A stretch of 64,000 bases of DNA from Poecilobothrus nobilitatus (Eukaryota; Arthropoda; Insecta; Diptera; Dolichopodidae), in the NCBI GenBank assembly GCA_947095535.1, contig OX352774.1, positions 260,311,843 to 260,375,842 on the forward strand. The letters are read 5' to 3'. Below the pieces are notes generated by a model. It did no database searches, was not told where the DNA came from, and saw only the letters and a list, made by a program, of their open reading frames with translations. Made by a program: the position numbers and the translations under genes. Positions 1 to 13,800 of the stretch are shown here, one piece after another; within the stretch, counting starts at the first letter, position 1; every line of letters starts with the position of its first letter.

Positions 1-150
1 GTTTCGATGACATTTTGATGACGTATAAATCGGAAAAAAAATTAATTCTATTATACTATATTTAATACTTCAATTATATGGATTAAGTTAACGATCTTTT
101 ATATAAACTATCGTATAACCTCTTTAAGTTCTTATAGAACTAAACAAAAA

Positions 151-350
151 NNNNNNNNNNNNNNNNNNNNNNNNNNNNNNNNNNNNNNNNNNNNNNNNNN
201 NNNNNNNNNNNNNNNNNNNNNNNNNNNNNNNNNNNNNNNNNNNNNNNNNNNNNNNNNNNNNNNNNNNNNNNNNNNNNNNNNNNNNNNNNNNNNNNNNNNN
301 NNNNNNNNNNNNNNNNNNNNNNNNNNNNNNNNNNNNNNNNNNNNNNNNNN
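151..350. other. Assembly gap of exactly 200 N
   Basis: All bases are N. The round length suggests a scaffolding placeholder and not a measured gap. The 150 bases to the left and everything to the right may therefore not be true neighbours, and the true gap size is unknown. Confidence 0.97.
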
Positions 351-445
351 TAATTGGAGGGATGAGCGAAGAGAAAACACCACTTTTAGATAGTGTTGAA
401 ATGTCTCCAATAAGTCCAAATGAACCCGATAATATTATTATGTGA
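351..445 (+). CDS. C-terminal exon of an unidentified protein, truncated by the gap
   Basis: Directly after the gap one frame reads IGG-MSEEKTPLLDSVEMSPI and continues to a TGA at 443-445. The next kilobases have no coding look. The internal ATG at 362 need not be the start: the frame is open back to the N run, so this is more likely the last exon of a plus-strand gene. The tail contains EKTPLL, which fits the acidic dileucine sorting signal [DE]xxxL[LI] found in cytosolic tails of endosomal or lysosomal membrane proteins. That makes a membrane protein possible. I do not recognise the gene. Confidence 0.45.
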
Positions 446-3400
446 TAGTTTAATTCAAAATTTTAAAAATAAGAAAAAAAAATTTTTTTTTTTAAATATT
501 AAAAAAAAAAACTTGAAGAATTCAATTTTATTTATTTTATTTAAATTTAAGCTTTTTTTTTTTTTTTTGTTTTTATTTTGTTGTTTTTATTAAATCGGAC
601 TGTAAATAAATTTTATAATATTATTAAAATATATATTACAGCACAAGCACAATTTTAATTAATAATAAAATTAAAGAAAAGAAAATAAATTAATTATTAT
701 TTTTTAAGAAATTATTACAAAAAAAAAATTTCTCAATTACATTTAAATAGAACTTAAATTGAATAAGAAAAAGGAAATAATTAAACAAATTTAAAATAAA
801 ATAATTATGTTATAAATTGTTAAAATTGAATTCTAATTAAATTTTTGATCAAAAATTGAATTTTAATTGAAAAAAAAAAGAATTTGTGAACCTGTGAAGT
901 ACTGAAATGAATAAAATTAAAAAAAAAAAAAAAAAACTTAGATAAAGCCAATAATAATAACTTTCTTTTTTTCAATTTACGCTATCAAACTGAAAATATT
1001 TTAAAATATACTCAGTTAAGACCAATCTGACATTTACTACCCTTGGTATAAATATAGGTACCTAGTAATTAATTGAAAGTAAATTAATAAATAAACTTCA
1101 TCAAGTGACTATATACGATAATCTTTAAAAAAAAAATCTTACTGTTTTTAGCGATTACCTATAATAACACTTAACGTGCCCGCAATATTAAATTTAATAT
1201 TATTTCAGTCAAAATAAATTTTTGATGGCCCTTATGGCTACTTATATTGTGTTGCCTTATTAGATACTCAAAAGATTTATTAGATTTAAAAACTATTGAG
1301 AAAAATAATTAAATAAACCCTTTATTAATAGCATTCAAATCATAAATAAAAGGTTTAAGTTCTTTTTCATTTAGTTCTTTTAGTAAAATAGTGTTCACTT
1401 GTGTCACCTTCAGAATATCAAAAGTTTTCAGTGGACTACAGGGATCCCAACCTGATTTATAATTTATAATAGACTAATTAAATTTTTAAAATTTTATTCA
1501 TATCAGTTCTTCTTTTAATACATATACTTAAAAATGGACTCCTCATATCTCTTTCTTTATAAGCTTAGCATATTTTATTAAATTTTTTTATTTTTTTTCT
1601 TAGACTTATTTATTTAAAATTTAATTATACTTCTTTATATTATTAAATTAAAATTAAAAAAAAAAAAAAAACAAATCAATCTTTTTAACAATTCTATACT
1701 ATATATATACAAAACAAAAAAAATCAAACTTCAAAAAAATAAACAAAAAAAAAAAAAATTAAAAAATTAATAATTAATAAAAATAATAAAAATAAAAAAT
1801 TAATTCCATAGTAAATTTAATTCCTTAATTTAATTCAAAAACAACACATTGCATAAAAAAAAACAAAAAAAAAAAAACATTAGCAAAAAATAAATAATTT
1901 TTTCTTAATTTGCAAAAATGAAATAAAATTTAAATTAAAAAATTTATATTTTCTATATATTATCTATAGATTTCAATGCAAAAAAACAATTTATATCTTT
2001 TTAATATAACTCGTTCGCACAACACACATTTTATTATATACATATATGTATAGCGAATTTTAGGAAAATTAATTTTTAAATAAACAAAAAATTAAATAGT
2101 TTCTTAATCAAAATTAAATACAATTAAATAAAATATGAAATAAATTTTAAACTTTATATGCATATAAAATATTAAATATTAAAGCAATTTTTAATGATAA
2201 TTTCAAAGAAAAAAGAAAAATAAAATATCCATGAGGAGCCCTATATAAACATTAACATTATTGTATATAAATATCTTAAAAACAAAAAAAAAAAAAGAAT
2301 TATTTACATAAAGTAAAAAACAAAAAAAAAATTAAAAACATTACAAAGTCTATTTATAGAATGTGTCCAAACCTTTTATCGGCTTTCTATATGAATTATC
2401 TGTGTCTTATAAATTTACTTTTAGAACACTATATATACATATATATATATATTTATAATTTTAATATTATTGGAACATTAAAAATGGCCTTGATCTTGAT
2501 CATTCAAAATAATTCTAGATCATATGTCATATTGTTATAGACTGATTATATTATATATAACCAACAAATACAAGCTGAATTTGTTCCAAAAGCCACGATA
2601 TATTATATACATATACAAATAGACTGTTTAGTAGAGTGTTAAGATGTGAAAGATCTTTTAAAATGTACTGTGATTAGAATCAGTATTTTTTTTTTTTTTT
2701 GTAATATGTACCCGTATTGGAAAAATTTCAGATTTTTGATTTGATCAATTTCTGTTTTCGTAATTTCATCCCTGATATTATACACTATACAATTTTTTTG
2801 ACATTTCACAGTCATAACACTCTTGAACTTTTTTACTTCATATAAATATTTTTTAATAATTATAAAAAAAATATATATATGTATTACAAAATATTTCTTA
2901 AAATATGAAAATAATAACCTTTTAACCGTTTCTTTTTGTTTTCTTTTTTTTTATTTTTAAATTAAATTATTTAGAAAAAAAAAAAAATATTTAAAAAATA
3001 TATGAAATATTTAATTTTAGTGCCTTCCACACTGTTAAATAAAAAAGAAAAATCCAAAAATAAATCGAAGATGAAAAGAAAAACTCTGATTTAAATCTTT
3101 TAGTTGGTATATAATTTTCTTTTACAATTTATTTACATATATACAAAAAAAAAAAGGCAGCTATAATAAATTAAAAAAGATTTAATTTCTTCATGATCTT
3201 AACAAATAATTAAAATATTAATCTACTAGTATTATCTTTATCTAATGGGAAATTAGTTTAATTCATTTTTTTTAAATGAGAAAAATTAAATGGAATCACA
3301 TTGAAAATGAGTTATAAATTAAAATATATATGTATATATATACATATATGTATGTATTGCAAAAATAATTAAAATTAAATACCTATATATATGCTATAAT

Positions 3401-6077
3401 ATCTATACTATAATTGGTATATATATATTTGACCCCAAATATTTGTTTTCTTTATAAACAAAATACAAGTTGATGTTGAAAGAAAAAAGTTATAGCTATA
3501 GATTGAAATTATGTTAAACTAAAAGCAGTTCAAGTACATTTTATATGTTAAATAAACAATTTATAACTAAGAAAATTTATTTTTTACATTTTCAAATTTT
3601 TTCAAAAACATTCTCTTATACATTATATAAAATCTTTTAAAAATCTCTGAAAAATTCTGGTAGGTCTATAATACGTCTGATATCAACAGTTTTCTTTTTA
3701 CATTATACTTTTAAGACCATCAAAACCATCAAAATATTAAATTAAAACATTAGAAGAAAATATGTATTTAAAACTGTTACGCGATTTCGTCTTCGAAAAC
3801 AAAATATCATTTTAATCATATTAGATATGTACATACATATGTATGTATGTATGTACTTGTAAAAGTATACTTCTTACTTAATTTGAAGAAACCTATATAA
3901 TCAGTTTTGTAAAAAACCTTAATCTTTATTTTCTTCACAACTTCATCTAATCTCTTTTTTTCTAAAGTATACTCTTATTTTTTACTTTATTTGGCACAAT
4001 AATTTAAAATATTCAAATTTCAAACCCTGCTTAAAAGATTTCTCCTAAAACTAAATATTATATAAAATACATTTATACTGGTAGTGCCTCTGCAGTCTGG
4101 TAAACAAAACTAAATAAATTACAATATTTGATTTTCTTTAAATCGATTAATAAATAAAAAAAATATTCGCGTATAACTGTTTTCAACCAAAAATTAAGCA
4201 AAATTATTATTCTTTAATAATATCCTGTTTAATTTTTGATTGAAGTCATTAAAAAATTCACATGATGATACATAAATGCAATGCAAATAAAGAAAAATTA
4301 TGCTCCATTTGCATGAAAGTTGTATATGACTTGTTACTTATATATATGTACCATGTATTCATGTATGTTATAATCATCTGTAGTACTTACGATTTACGTC
4401 TCGACAAAATAATACATATGTATGTATGTATGTATGTATTAACATTTTTTTCTAAAATGAATTCTAATATTTATACAAATACAAATCATTTAGTATACAA
4501 AATACACAAAAATCTTTAATAAAAGATGTTAGAAAATTGTTGACAGACAATTAAATAAATTTAAAAAATTTAAATATAACTCAAAAGTAATGTGAAAATT
4601 ATAATTGTTAAAAATTTGGGTATTTCAAAGTAAATTAAAGTAATAAATAATAAAAAACAGTTTTTCATACTTCATAATTTAAAAAGAAAATTTGATTACT
4701 TATTAATACTAATTAATGTTCATTCCTTTTCAATTTTCATTAATGAACATTGGCATTCATTAATGAACAATTGGCATATAGTAAACTGTTTTAAAATTTT
4801 GCTGTCATCCGAACACTATTATTTAGGCGCCGCATTAACTATTTCGTATGTATGTATTTGCAATTAGATATGGGATATGGGACATGTCCAAAAAATATTT
4901 ATAACTACATACAATTTATAGTGAACTATTATAGATATTCTTATTCGAATTCAAAGATTCGCGATTATTTTCTTGGAAGGAAATGGAACGTAAATATTAT
5001 CTGCATCTGTATGCCATATTTTATTTTAAATAAATCTGTAAAAATTTAAGATAGTTTTTAATCTTATATTATTTACCACAATTTATCAGAAATTTTCTAA
5101 TTGGTTTTTTTCTCATTTTAAATGAACACGATTAAAACGAGAGATTTTTAAACATACATATATGTATGTATGTAATTCATTTCACCTGTCAAGTAGTCCA
5201 GTATCATACTAATATTTTTTAATTTCATAATACGATAATCATAAATGGCATATGACGCAAACTTGGATTAAAAGAAAATATATTAATTAGGAGGGACATG
5301 GTAAGAAAATAATTTTAATTTTCAAATTTTTTTTATAAAAGAATTCGATTTTTTTAAAAAATTAAAACCCTGTTATAATTCTATTACAATCAAAATTTTA
5401 CTATTACAATTCGCGTTAATAAAAAAAAATAGCCATGCTTTGAAAAATAGAAATTGTTAAGACAAAATTAAATTTTTTCTTGTTTCTTTTTAGGAAAAAA
5501 AAAAAATAAATAAATTTTTATTTTGTGAATTTTAAAATTCCGTCCTTCCTATCGAAAATATTAAAATTTAAATTAAAAAAAAAAAAGTACCATTTTTAAT
5601 TAAATAAATTGTAATATCAAAATCTGTTGAACAAAATTTAAAATTAAAATAGGTATGACGAATTATTACACAAAACCTTGATCAAAATTTTAAATTTACG
5701 TCCTTAGTATATTATAAAAGATTTTCATTGATATTAAAAAAAAATACAGAATTTGATAATTAAAATAAAAATTTTTAAAATTAACAAAAAATTAAACGAA
5801 ATTATATATTATGAAATATTTAACAATTGAATAATTAAAAACACAATATAATATACATAATATATTTAAACAATTTAAAAAAAAAAATGTATGAAAATTA
5901 AAAATTAAATTCGAAAAGTAAAGCTCAGAAAGTTGAAATGTTTAAAACAAAAAAAAAAAAAAAATGTTCTTTAAAAATAAATATTATTTTTTTTATTAAA
6001 TTTAAAATTAATATAAGTATTATTATATTATCTTGTAAATAGAAATAATAAATTTTCAATTTAAATTTAAATATTTA
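446..6077. other. AT-rich non-coding stretch
   Basis: The stretch consists of poly-A and poly-T tracts, short TA and ATGT microsatellites (for example 4412-4440) and no frame with coding character. Short open frames at 4262-4519 and 4852-5049 are made mostly of Ile, Tyr, Asn and Lys codons and look like chance. A small direct repeat with the core CATTAATGAACA occurs twice at about 4737-4770, with an inverted relative just before it. The first few hundred bases may be the 3' UTR of the truncated gene. Confidence 0.6.
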
Positions 6078-6236
6078 TTAAAAGTTTTCTTTTTTAAACA
6101 ACTCAATTTCAGATATAACAAATTGTATTTCTTCTTTTTCAAAATCTAAAACCAACTCTATTAAATCAAGCGTATTATTATGATCTTTAAATTGATTGAA
6201 AATTGATTTATTAATAATAATAATTATGGACCAAAT
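6078..6236 (-). pseudogene. Coding-looking minus-strand segment, unassigned
   Basis: On the minus strand a frame of 52 codons without an ATG ends at TAA (6078-6080). Its last 35 residues are acidic and balanced, for example LDLIELVLDFEKEEIQF, unlike the Asn/Ile/Tyr noise around it. An AATAAA on the same strand (6074-6079) overlaps the stop, as a terminal exon might have. Further fragments of similar quality lie upstream on the same strand at about 6310-6590, but they are broken by stops. It is either a decayed gene or a terminal exon whose other exons I could not join. Function unknown. Confidence 0.25.
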
Positions 6237-6728
6237 TTATGACATTAGTGTAATAAGAATATAGATTTTATACTAAATTAAAATATAATTGAGAATTTTA
6301 AAATTTAAATTTTTAAGTGAAGTGTTTTCTTTCTTTATGATATGCTTCAATTTCAAATAATTGATAGTACAATAATTGATAGTACTTTAAATAATTATGA
6401 ATTAAATCTTAGTTGTCAGAACTAATAAATTAAATTAACAGAATAGAATTAATAAATCAATATTTAATTTCAATTATGTCTTTTACAGTACAACTTCTTT
6501 ATTAAAACAATTTAAAACTTCTCTACCCAACTTCGCACTATGAAAACAATTTAAAATTTCTTTAGAAAATTATTTTCTTATGGTAAAAAATTTTTTTAAT
6601 AATGAAATATGTGCATAAAATATCGAATTCGTTTATAATCGAAATAAAAATATCGAAATTTCTTTTAATTGTCATTTGTTAAGCATTGAAAATATAAATG
6701 TTATGTTAAATGATGACAATTTGACATT

Positions 6729-7139
6729 GGTCGCGTTCAGGAGAATCTAGCGCTATACTGAATTGCAACGGTGTAGCGCTGCATATTTGTACTGAACGAT
6801 TTGCAGCAAAATTAAATGACATTTAATTTTGTGTGACATTTCGTATATTTTTATTTTATTTAAATCGTATTTTTGTTATATTTATCTTATATTTTTTATC
6901 TCTCAATTTATCAATTTTTAAAAAAATGTTTGAAATCCAAAAATTCTCACCAAATTTTGTAAACAAAAATTTTTGACATTAAATGTGAAGACCTAAACGT
7001 CAATAAAAAGTCGCTACATAATTTAGCGTAAAATTTTCTTCTTGCAAAATTCATGTAGCGCTGATAAAAAAAATTGTTCAGTAGAAAATTTTATCGAGCG
7101 CTGTAGTTTTTGTAGCGCTAGATGCTACTGAACGCGACC
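6729..7139. mobile_element. 411-bp non-autonomous TIR element (MITE)
   Basis: The ends are inverted repeats. The left end begins GGTCGCGTTCAG and goes on to ATCTAGCGCT; the right end is its complement with two mismatches over about 28 bp. Sub-terminal AGCGCTA motifs recur inside. The element is flanked on both sides by ATT (6726-6728 and 7140-7142), a plausible 3-bp target-site duplication. There is no coding capacity. A 3-bp duplication and a GG start would suit the PIF/Harbinger superfamily, but that assignment is inference. Confidence 0.75.
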
Positions 7140-7771
7140 ATTGTATAAAATGGTAAGTATATAATAGATGATACAATACTACCCAATATAGTATATAAGT
7201 TGTAAGTACATACATATGTATATTTAGCTATTCAAATTCAACATTTCATAACTAATTAACAATTAAATTAAAATTATAATCAAAAATACAACATTTATAC
7301 ATACATATGAATAGATAAATATATTATATAATAAATGGTAATACATCCAATGTACAAAACTTGTGAAAATCTATAAAAAATAATAATTGATTGTTTTTCT
7401 TTTCTCCAAAAATTTAGATTTATATTTTACGGAAGATAAATATTAGTACATATTTATATTAGTTACATATTTGTATCTTAATATAATACATAGTATTCAA
7501 AAAAAGTAATAATAATAGATAGGTATAATTTAAAAAAATAAATTATGCATTTAAAAAAATATTTAAATTTAACACAAATGCATAATTTGTAATTTTTAAA
7601 TTATGTATTCTGTAAATAAAATGGCAAAGCTTTTCTTTAAAATCAAATATTTTAACTTTTTTCCAAATCTAATTTCATCTTACAGTATGTACATATATAT
7701 AATACATATTAGTATATATAAAAATAAAAGTATTTAAGTATGTAGGTACCTATATAAAAAAAAGTAATTTT

Positions 7772-8480
7772 TAGCACATTTCCAAAAAAAATTTGAAAAA
7801 ATGTTCCTATTTGTTTCACTCTGTCCGCCTGTTTACAAAACTTCTACACCGTTAAAGATAACCATGGATAGGCAAACTTTGAAAAAGCCCTATTTTTAAA
7901 TATTATAAATATTTTAAATATTAAACACGTATATTTCATGTTCCGCTTCACCATTTTTCAATCTGGAAACGCCATTCGACAGTAATTATTTTCACGTTTT
8001 TAAATCAATATAAAAATTATATATATTTTTTTTTAAATTACTATTTAAATTTACCGTTATATGAAAATTTCGACATGCTTTGAGATAGGAACTTGAAATT
8101 TTGAGACAAGAAAGAACTTTTAGAATTAGTATGTATTCCTCAGAAATTTTTTTGTACCACCTTCCGTTTAAGAACTATTAGGGCACAAAAATTGAAAATA
8201 TGCTATTTTGAGACACCTGTAACTTAGACACCTGTATAAATTTTTCTTCGGCAAGATATAAAAATTAAAGCTCCAGTAATATATTTTTACGTGTATTAAC
8301 GCTTTTTTTTAGTTATATAAAGTTCCGGATTTACAGCCCCTCAAAATCGCAAAAAAGTCCTATTATCACCTTGTAACTTATATGAAATTTTCAAATTTTG
8401 GTGCAACTCACAATTCGTAACAGTTTGTATTATCTTTTGGAAATGTGCGCTTTCAAAAACCGTTAATTTACATTCTGCCT
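7772..8480 (-). repeat. Dispersed repeat, copy 1
   Basis: This is an inverted relative of the sequence at 43027-44310, recognisable over its whole length. It starts with TAGCACATTTCC and ends in the complementary TTTTGGAAATGTGCGC, so it has short terminal inverted repeats. It carries the shared blocks TTTCACTCTGTCCG, TAACGGTAAATTT (on the other strand) and CTTAAACGG. It lacks the internal duplication seen in copy 2. No reading frame is conserved, so it is probably a non-autonomous DNA element. Confidence 0.7.
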
Positions 8481-10883
8481 ATTTTTAATTTATATTTCTC
8501 TTTATTTTTGTGTGCTTTAATACAAAAATGATTTTTTAACATGCTAATTAAATATGGATCTCTTCTACAAGGAAATTCAGAAATTCACATTAATTTATAC
8601 TATAAATATTGTTTAGAGGGCTTATATCATACGTATAGAATTAGCTGGACCCATTGTGTAGAAAATTTAAATAAAACCTTTTTTTTTAATTTATTAATAA
8701 AGGAATTAGATATCATATTATGATTATTTAAAATTATCTCTAGTTAAATGTGTATCTAGTGTTAATTTTATTTTAAATTGAACATAATTAATGTTTTCTC
8801 GATTATTTAGTTTGGTTTAAGGTATTCTATACCTTCTGTAAACTGTACAATTAGAAATTTTCTTAACCACATTATAATCTCTTAATTTTTTATCACTAGC
8901 TTCATTATGCTCAAATTACCACTAGTTTCATTATGCTCTACAAATTATTAAGTAATAGGATAATAAATAAATAGACATTTATATTTTATTGAATGTGAAT
9001 ACAGCCGTGGAATTTCAATTGTCAAGTCAACATATTATATAAGATCAAATAGAAAAGAAAATCAATTTAGATTTTTGATAATGAAAATCATAATCAATTC
9101 AATTCAATTAATTTTTTGACATCTAAAAGGCAATCACAATCTTTGACTTTGGCAATCTCAATATTCTCAATTTTGAATCTGTCAATTGACATTTTTTTTA
9201 AATAAACTGTAGGTATATTATAAGGTATGTATATTATTTATACTTATATGCATGAAATGTATATATATTTATAAATTTAATTCAAATCGTAATATAAGAA
9301 AACATACACATTTTATTTAGTAAGTCAACATTTATTTAAGAAGTATAATTCCAATCTGGTTTGCAGTCGACAACATTTAAGAGGCAAAATTAAAAATTAT
9401 GTATTAGCATTTATTATATGACGGCAAAAAAAGGTAAATTTTTTTTAGCGCCTTAAATATATTATCCATTCTAAATTTCTTCTTTTTGTTGTAATTTAAT
9501 CATATTAATTATGAATTAAAGGATAATAATTTTTTACATATTATTTAATTTTGTTATTTTAAGTTTGTAAACATCATAATTTTTAGTCAATTTAGCTAAC
9601 TGAACGCAGTACAACACTGTTAAAATGTGCATCATAAATGTGCTTCGAATATATTTTTTTGACTTATCATTATCAAGTTTGTTCTAATGTCTGACATTTC
9701 TTCTTAAAATAAAGCAGAATAATAGATTTTTATAGTTGTACTACTAATTAATGTAGCAAATTTAAATTCATTTAAATCAAATTCATTTTTATTTTAATTG
9801 AATTGATTATTTTTGAGTCAAATTTTTCACTCAATAAATTAAGTAAAGTTTTTTTCTTGTTAATGGAAACTACTATTTTTTTTGACATTGACGGAATTGT
9901 TGAATTTTTAATTTTCAACAATTCTCAAAATTTTTTGACAGCTAAATCATGTATTTTGAAATTCTAAATAGAGTAGAGAGTAAAGTTGTATTCGGTCGAC
10001 AACAAATGAAATAGGGAAAGTTTATTTGGAAACTAGTAAAAAAAAGAAAAAAAAGATTTTTAATTTTTTTTTTATTGTGAATCAAAGCCGGTCGGTTTAT
10101 TATATTATAATATTATAGGAGCTTGAAAGTGTTATTTAAAAAAAAAAAGAAAACAATTTAATTATATTATTAAAAACACGAAAAAAATAAAATTGAAATT
10201 TAGTTTAACATTTAAGACATAAAAAAAAAAAAGTAAATATATTTTTGCCAAACAACAAAAAATAAAAACAACGTAAATAATAATATATAAGAAAAAGTGT
10301 ATATTTATCTACTATATAAAGTTTAAATAATCTGGTATAATTTTTTTTTTTTTTTCATATAATTTTTAAATGAATTGCTGCGCTAAATAAGGCGTATATT
10401 CGTTCATTTTTATTATAAAACATTTTGGGCTTTTTGGTTTTTTTTTTTTCTTATAAATAATTTTGTTGATAGTGCTACTGTGGAAAAGTAACGTTTTAAA
10501 TTGATAAATTACATAACTTTAGAAAATAAAGTAAATAATAAATAATTTAATTAATAAATTTTAAATTAGAAAAAAAAATTTTTATTTCAAAATAAAAGGA
10601 AGATAGTATTTTTGAAGTAAGAAAGTTTATTTATTGTAGATAAACAGAATTAACAGATTAAATTCATATAAAATATCTTATTTAGAATTTTATTTTTTTA
10701 TTTTTTTTTTTTTGATAAACACGGGGTCACAGCGTGTATAAATTTTGTACTTATTTTTGTATGTTTATGTTTATTTTTTATGAATTTAATACCATCTCAT
10801 CAATAAATATAAAAAAAAATTAAATTTAAAGAAGAAATAAAAAGAATTAAGGATTAAAAAATAATTATCCTTAAGTGGACGAA
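8481..10883. other. Intergenic and probable 5' region of the carrier gene
   Basis: I see no coding frame and no further element. The stretch is AT-rich. The carrier promoter and any 5' UTR exon should lie in its right part, but no core-promoter motif stands out. Confidence 0.4.
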
Positions 10884-13800
10884 ATGAATAAAAGGGAACG
10901 TGATACCCTTATTCATTTAGTGGCAGGAGGGTAAGTTTTATCAATAATAAATACATAGTTTTTTTTTTTTTTTTTTAAAGTATATTGCAAAATTGTTATT
11001 GCTTTCATGTTAAATAAAAATAAATCTTTAATATTGTCTCTTATTAGATAAGGTAGGTAGCTTCTTTCTATGTATAAAATATTTTATATTCATTTCATAC
11101 CTATTATATATATATATATACATATATCAATTAATATTATATTATTTAAATATACCTACATAAAGCTTTCAGTGAACTCTGTACTTTACATAAAAAAAAA
11201 ATATATCACTAGGTACATATGTATACTTATATTAAAAAGAAAATAAGAAATGTTCTCCCATGTTGTAAATTTATATCATTTATATAGAATTATTATATAT
11301 ATATATGTAGGTATATATGTATATATAATTTTTTTTTTCTAAATTGTCAAAAAGCAAAATAACGTAGATAATTGTAGTTTATTTTTTATTTATTATTAGA
11401 TTCTAATTTTAGAATTATACAATTAAAAAAAAAAAAATGTATAAGTAAACATTCTTTTAATAAATAATAAAAACAATCATCAAAAATATATTTTATATTT
11501 TTATGTGCTTGTAAATAATTTTTTTTTTTTTCATTAAATATGCATACAAATGAATTTAAATTATTTTGAAAAGAAAAATTAAAAAAATAAATCATATGTA
11601 CATATGTACATGCATACAAAGAAAATGTATATAAATAAAAATGCACAATTTCCGATGATTTGATAAATAAATAATGACATGAAAATAATTTGATAATAAC
11701 CTAGGTAAAGTATAAGTACATTATTATTATTTGTAGAAGGATGTTATTTAGACAATTTTATTATTAAGTATTTTTTGTTTTTTTTTTTTTTGATAAAAAC
11801 AAAAAACTTTACAAAATAAACATAATTTATTACATAGTTGAATAAGTAGATATTGTAAATTAATTTATTATTAAAAATAATAATAAAATAAAATAAAAAA
11901 AAACATTAAGTGTTTGTGATTTAATTTTTGTGTTATAAGTAACAGATTAGTTGAAAATTTTGTTGATATCCTTGATAGACATATTGTAATGAACTTCCTT
12001 GAATTTGTTAAAAAACAAAAATAAATAACAACAATAACAAAAATACAATATTTTAAAAATAAGTTGTAGTTAATTTTTTTTTTCTACTTGTATTACTTAA
12101 TGGATTTTAAGTAGTTATCTTATCCACTTTCAGATTTTCTACAATGCGCAATTCAGTACGAAATTAAAAAAAAAAAAAAAACAAAATAAACATATATAGT
12201 TATTACAAAAATAAAATATTTAGTAGAGTATACCAAGGGAGTAGAGGCTATTGTTTGTAAATAAAGTATTACGTGACTTATGGCATGTCATACCGAAGCA
12301 AAAATCATGTGTAAACCATTTAAGTAGAGAATAAAAATTTGATTTGTAAAATAATTATACAACAAAAAAAAAAAAAATCGTACCTATAGGTATTTATGTA
12401 CCAAATTTATTAATTTATTTTAATTAAGTAAATTTTATAAACATATCTTCCAAAACAATTCACCTACCTATCAGATCACATTATAAAATTATTTAATGAG
12501 TCATATAATATGAAAGAAAAAAAAAAAAACAATTTTTTTGAATTAAAAATAAAAAAGTAAACAATTTAAAAAAATAAAAAACTGACTGATATATGTATTA
12601 GCTATATAATATCAGTAAGTACCTAGTTATTTATGTACAACAAAAGTTCAAATAGGTACTTACAGATTATATATGAAAGAAAAAGCATTTTTTATATAAT
12701 TTATTTATAATAACTAGACACCTATTTATATTAATAAATAAATACTTATATTGTTTATATGTATAAATTTTTAAACCAATTTATAACGTGAAAAAATTAA
12801 TAACTACACTACTTAGATACTTATACTTTAATTTTATATAATACCTACATATACATATATAAATTTTAATTCATTTATTTATTTTCAATTATTAATTATT
12901 ATATTTAATTAACACATCGCACATATTTTCTATTATTATAAGATTTTGTTTACTCATTCAAGTTTTATAAAACAATATATTTTTTTTTTTATATATACAT
13001 ATTTATACTTATTGTCAATGTTTAATATTTAAATACAATTTATTAGTGTTAATTAATTATAAGTAAATCATTAAAAAAATTTAAAAAAAAGTCAGTAAGT
13101 ATAATACTTAAATCTGTAATTTTATAATACTTACTTAATTTTAATTCATAATTTACTGTTAGAAGTAATTGATGTAGATAGGTATAAAACAATAATTTTT
13201 TTAATAATTAGTATTTTCTTAGACGTCCTCAGAACTTTCATCTGATTCTTTTTTTTAATATTAACGTAAAATCTACGGAATTGCTATTAAAACCTTAAAT
13301 TATCTTTCATCTCATCTTTTCAGTTGGTATTCATTAAGTTAAAATTTTTGTCCAAATAACAAAAATTTAATAAAAAAAAAAATCGATGCTCATTTTCAAT
13401 GGTATTTAAAAGTAAATAAAACTTTTCATAGATCTTTATACTTGTGACTTACTGTTTCTCACATGAGCATACAATCAAGTATTTATCAAGTAAATTTCTA
13501 TACTAAAATCTTAAAATATGAATAAATAATTACTTACCTTTTAAAACAACGTTTTTTTTTTTTTTTTTTGTAACTTAAGAATATCACGTATACTTATGTA
13601 TGTGTAGGTATCATTTTAATTTTAGAAAAACAAAAAATTACTTACTTACTTATAGGTATTTTAATTAACAATTTAATATTTAATTTGAATAGATGTGTAA
13701 ATCAAATCAAGTTTTATTTTTCTTTTTGTTTTTTGTTTTGTCTAAATATAACTTTTAATAGATTAATAAATTTTAACTTGTTATTAAAAATTAATTCTAC

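Noticed and set aside
132..419. Minus-strand open frame running through the N block
   Set aside because: Most of it is undefined bases; the plus strand of 351-445 is the plausible coding strand.
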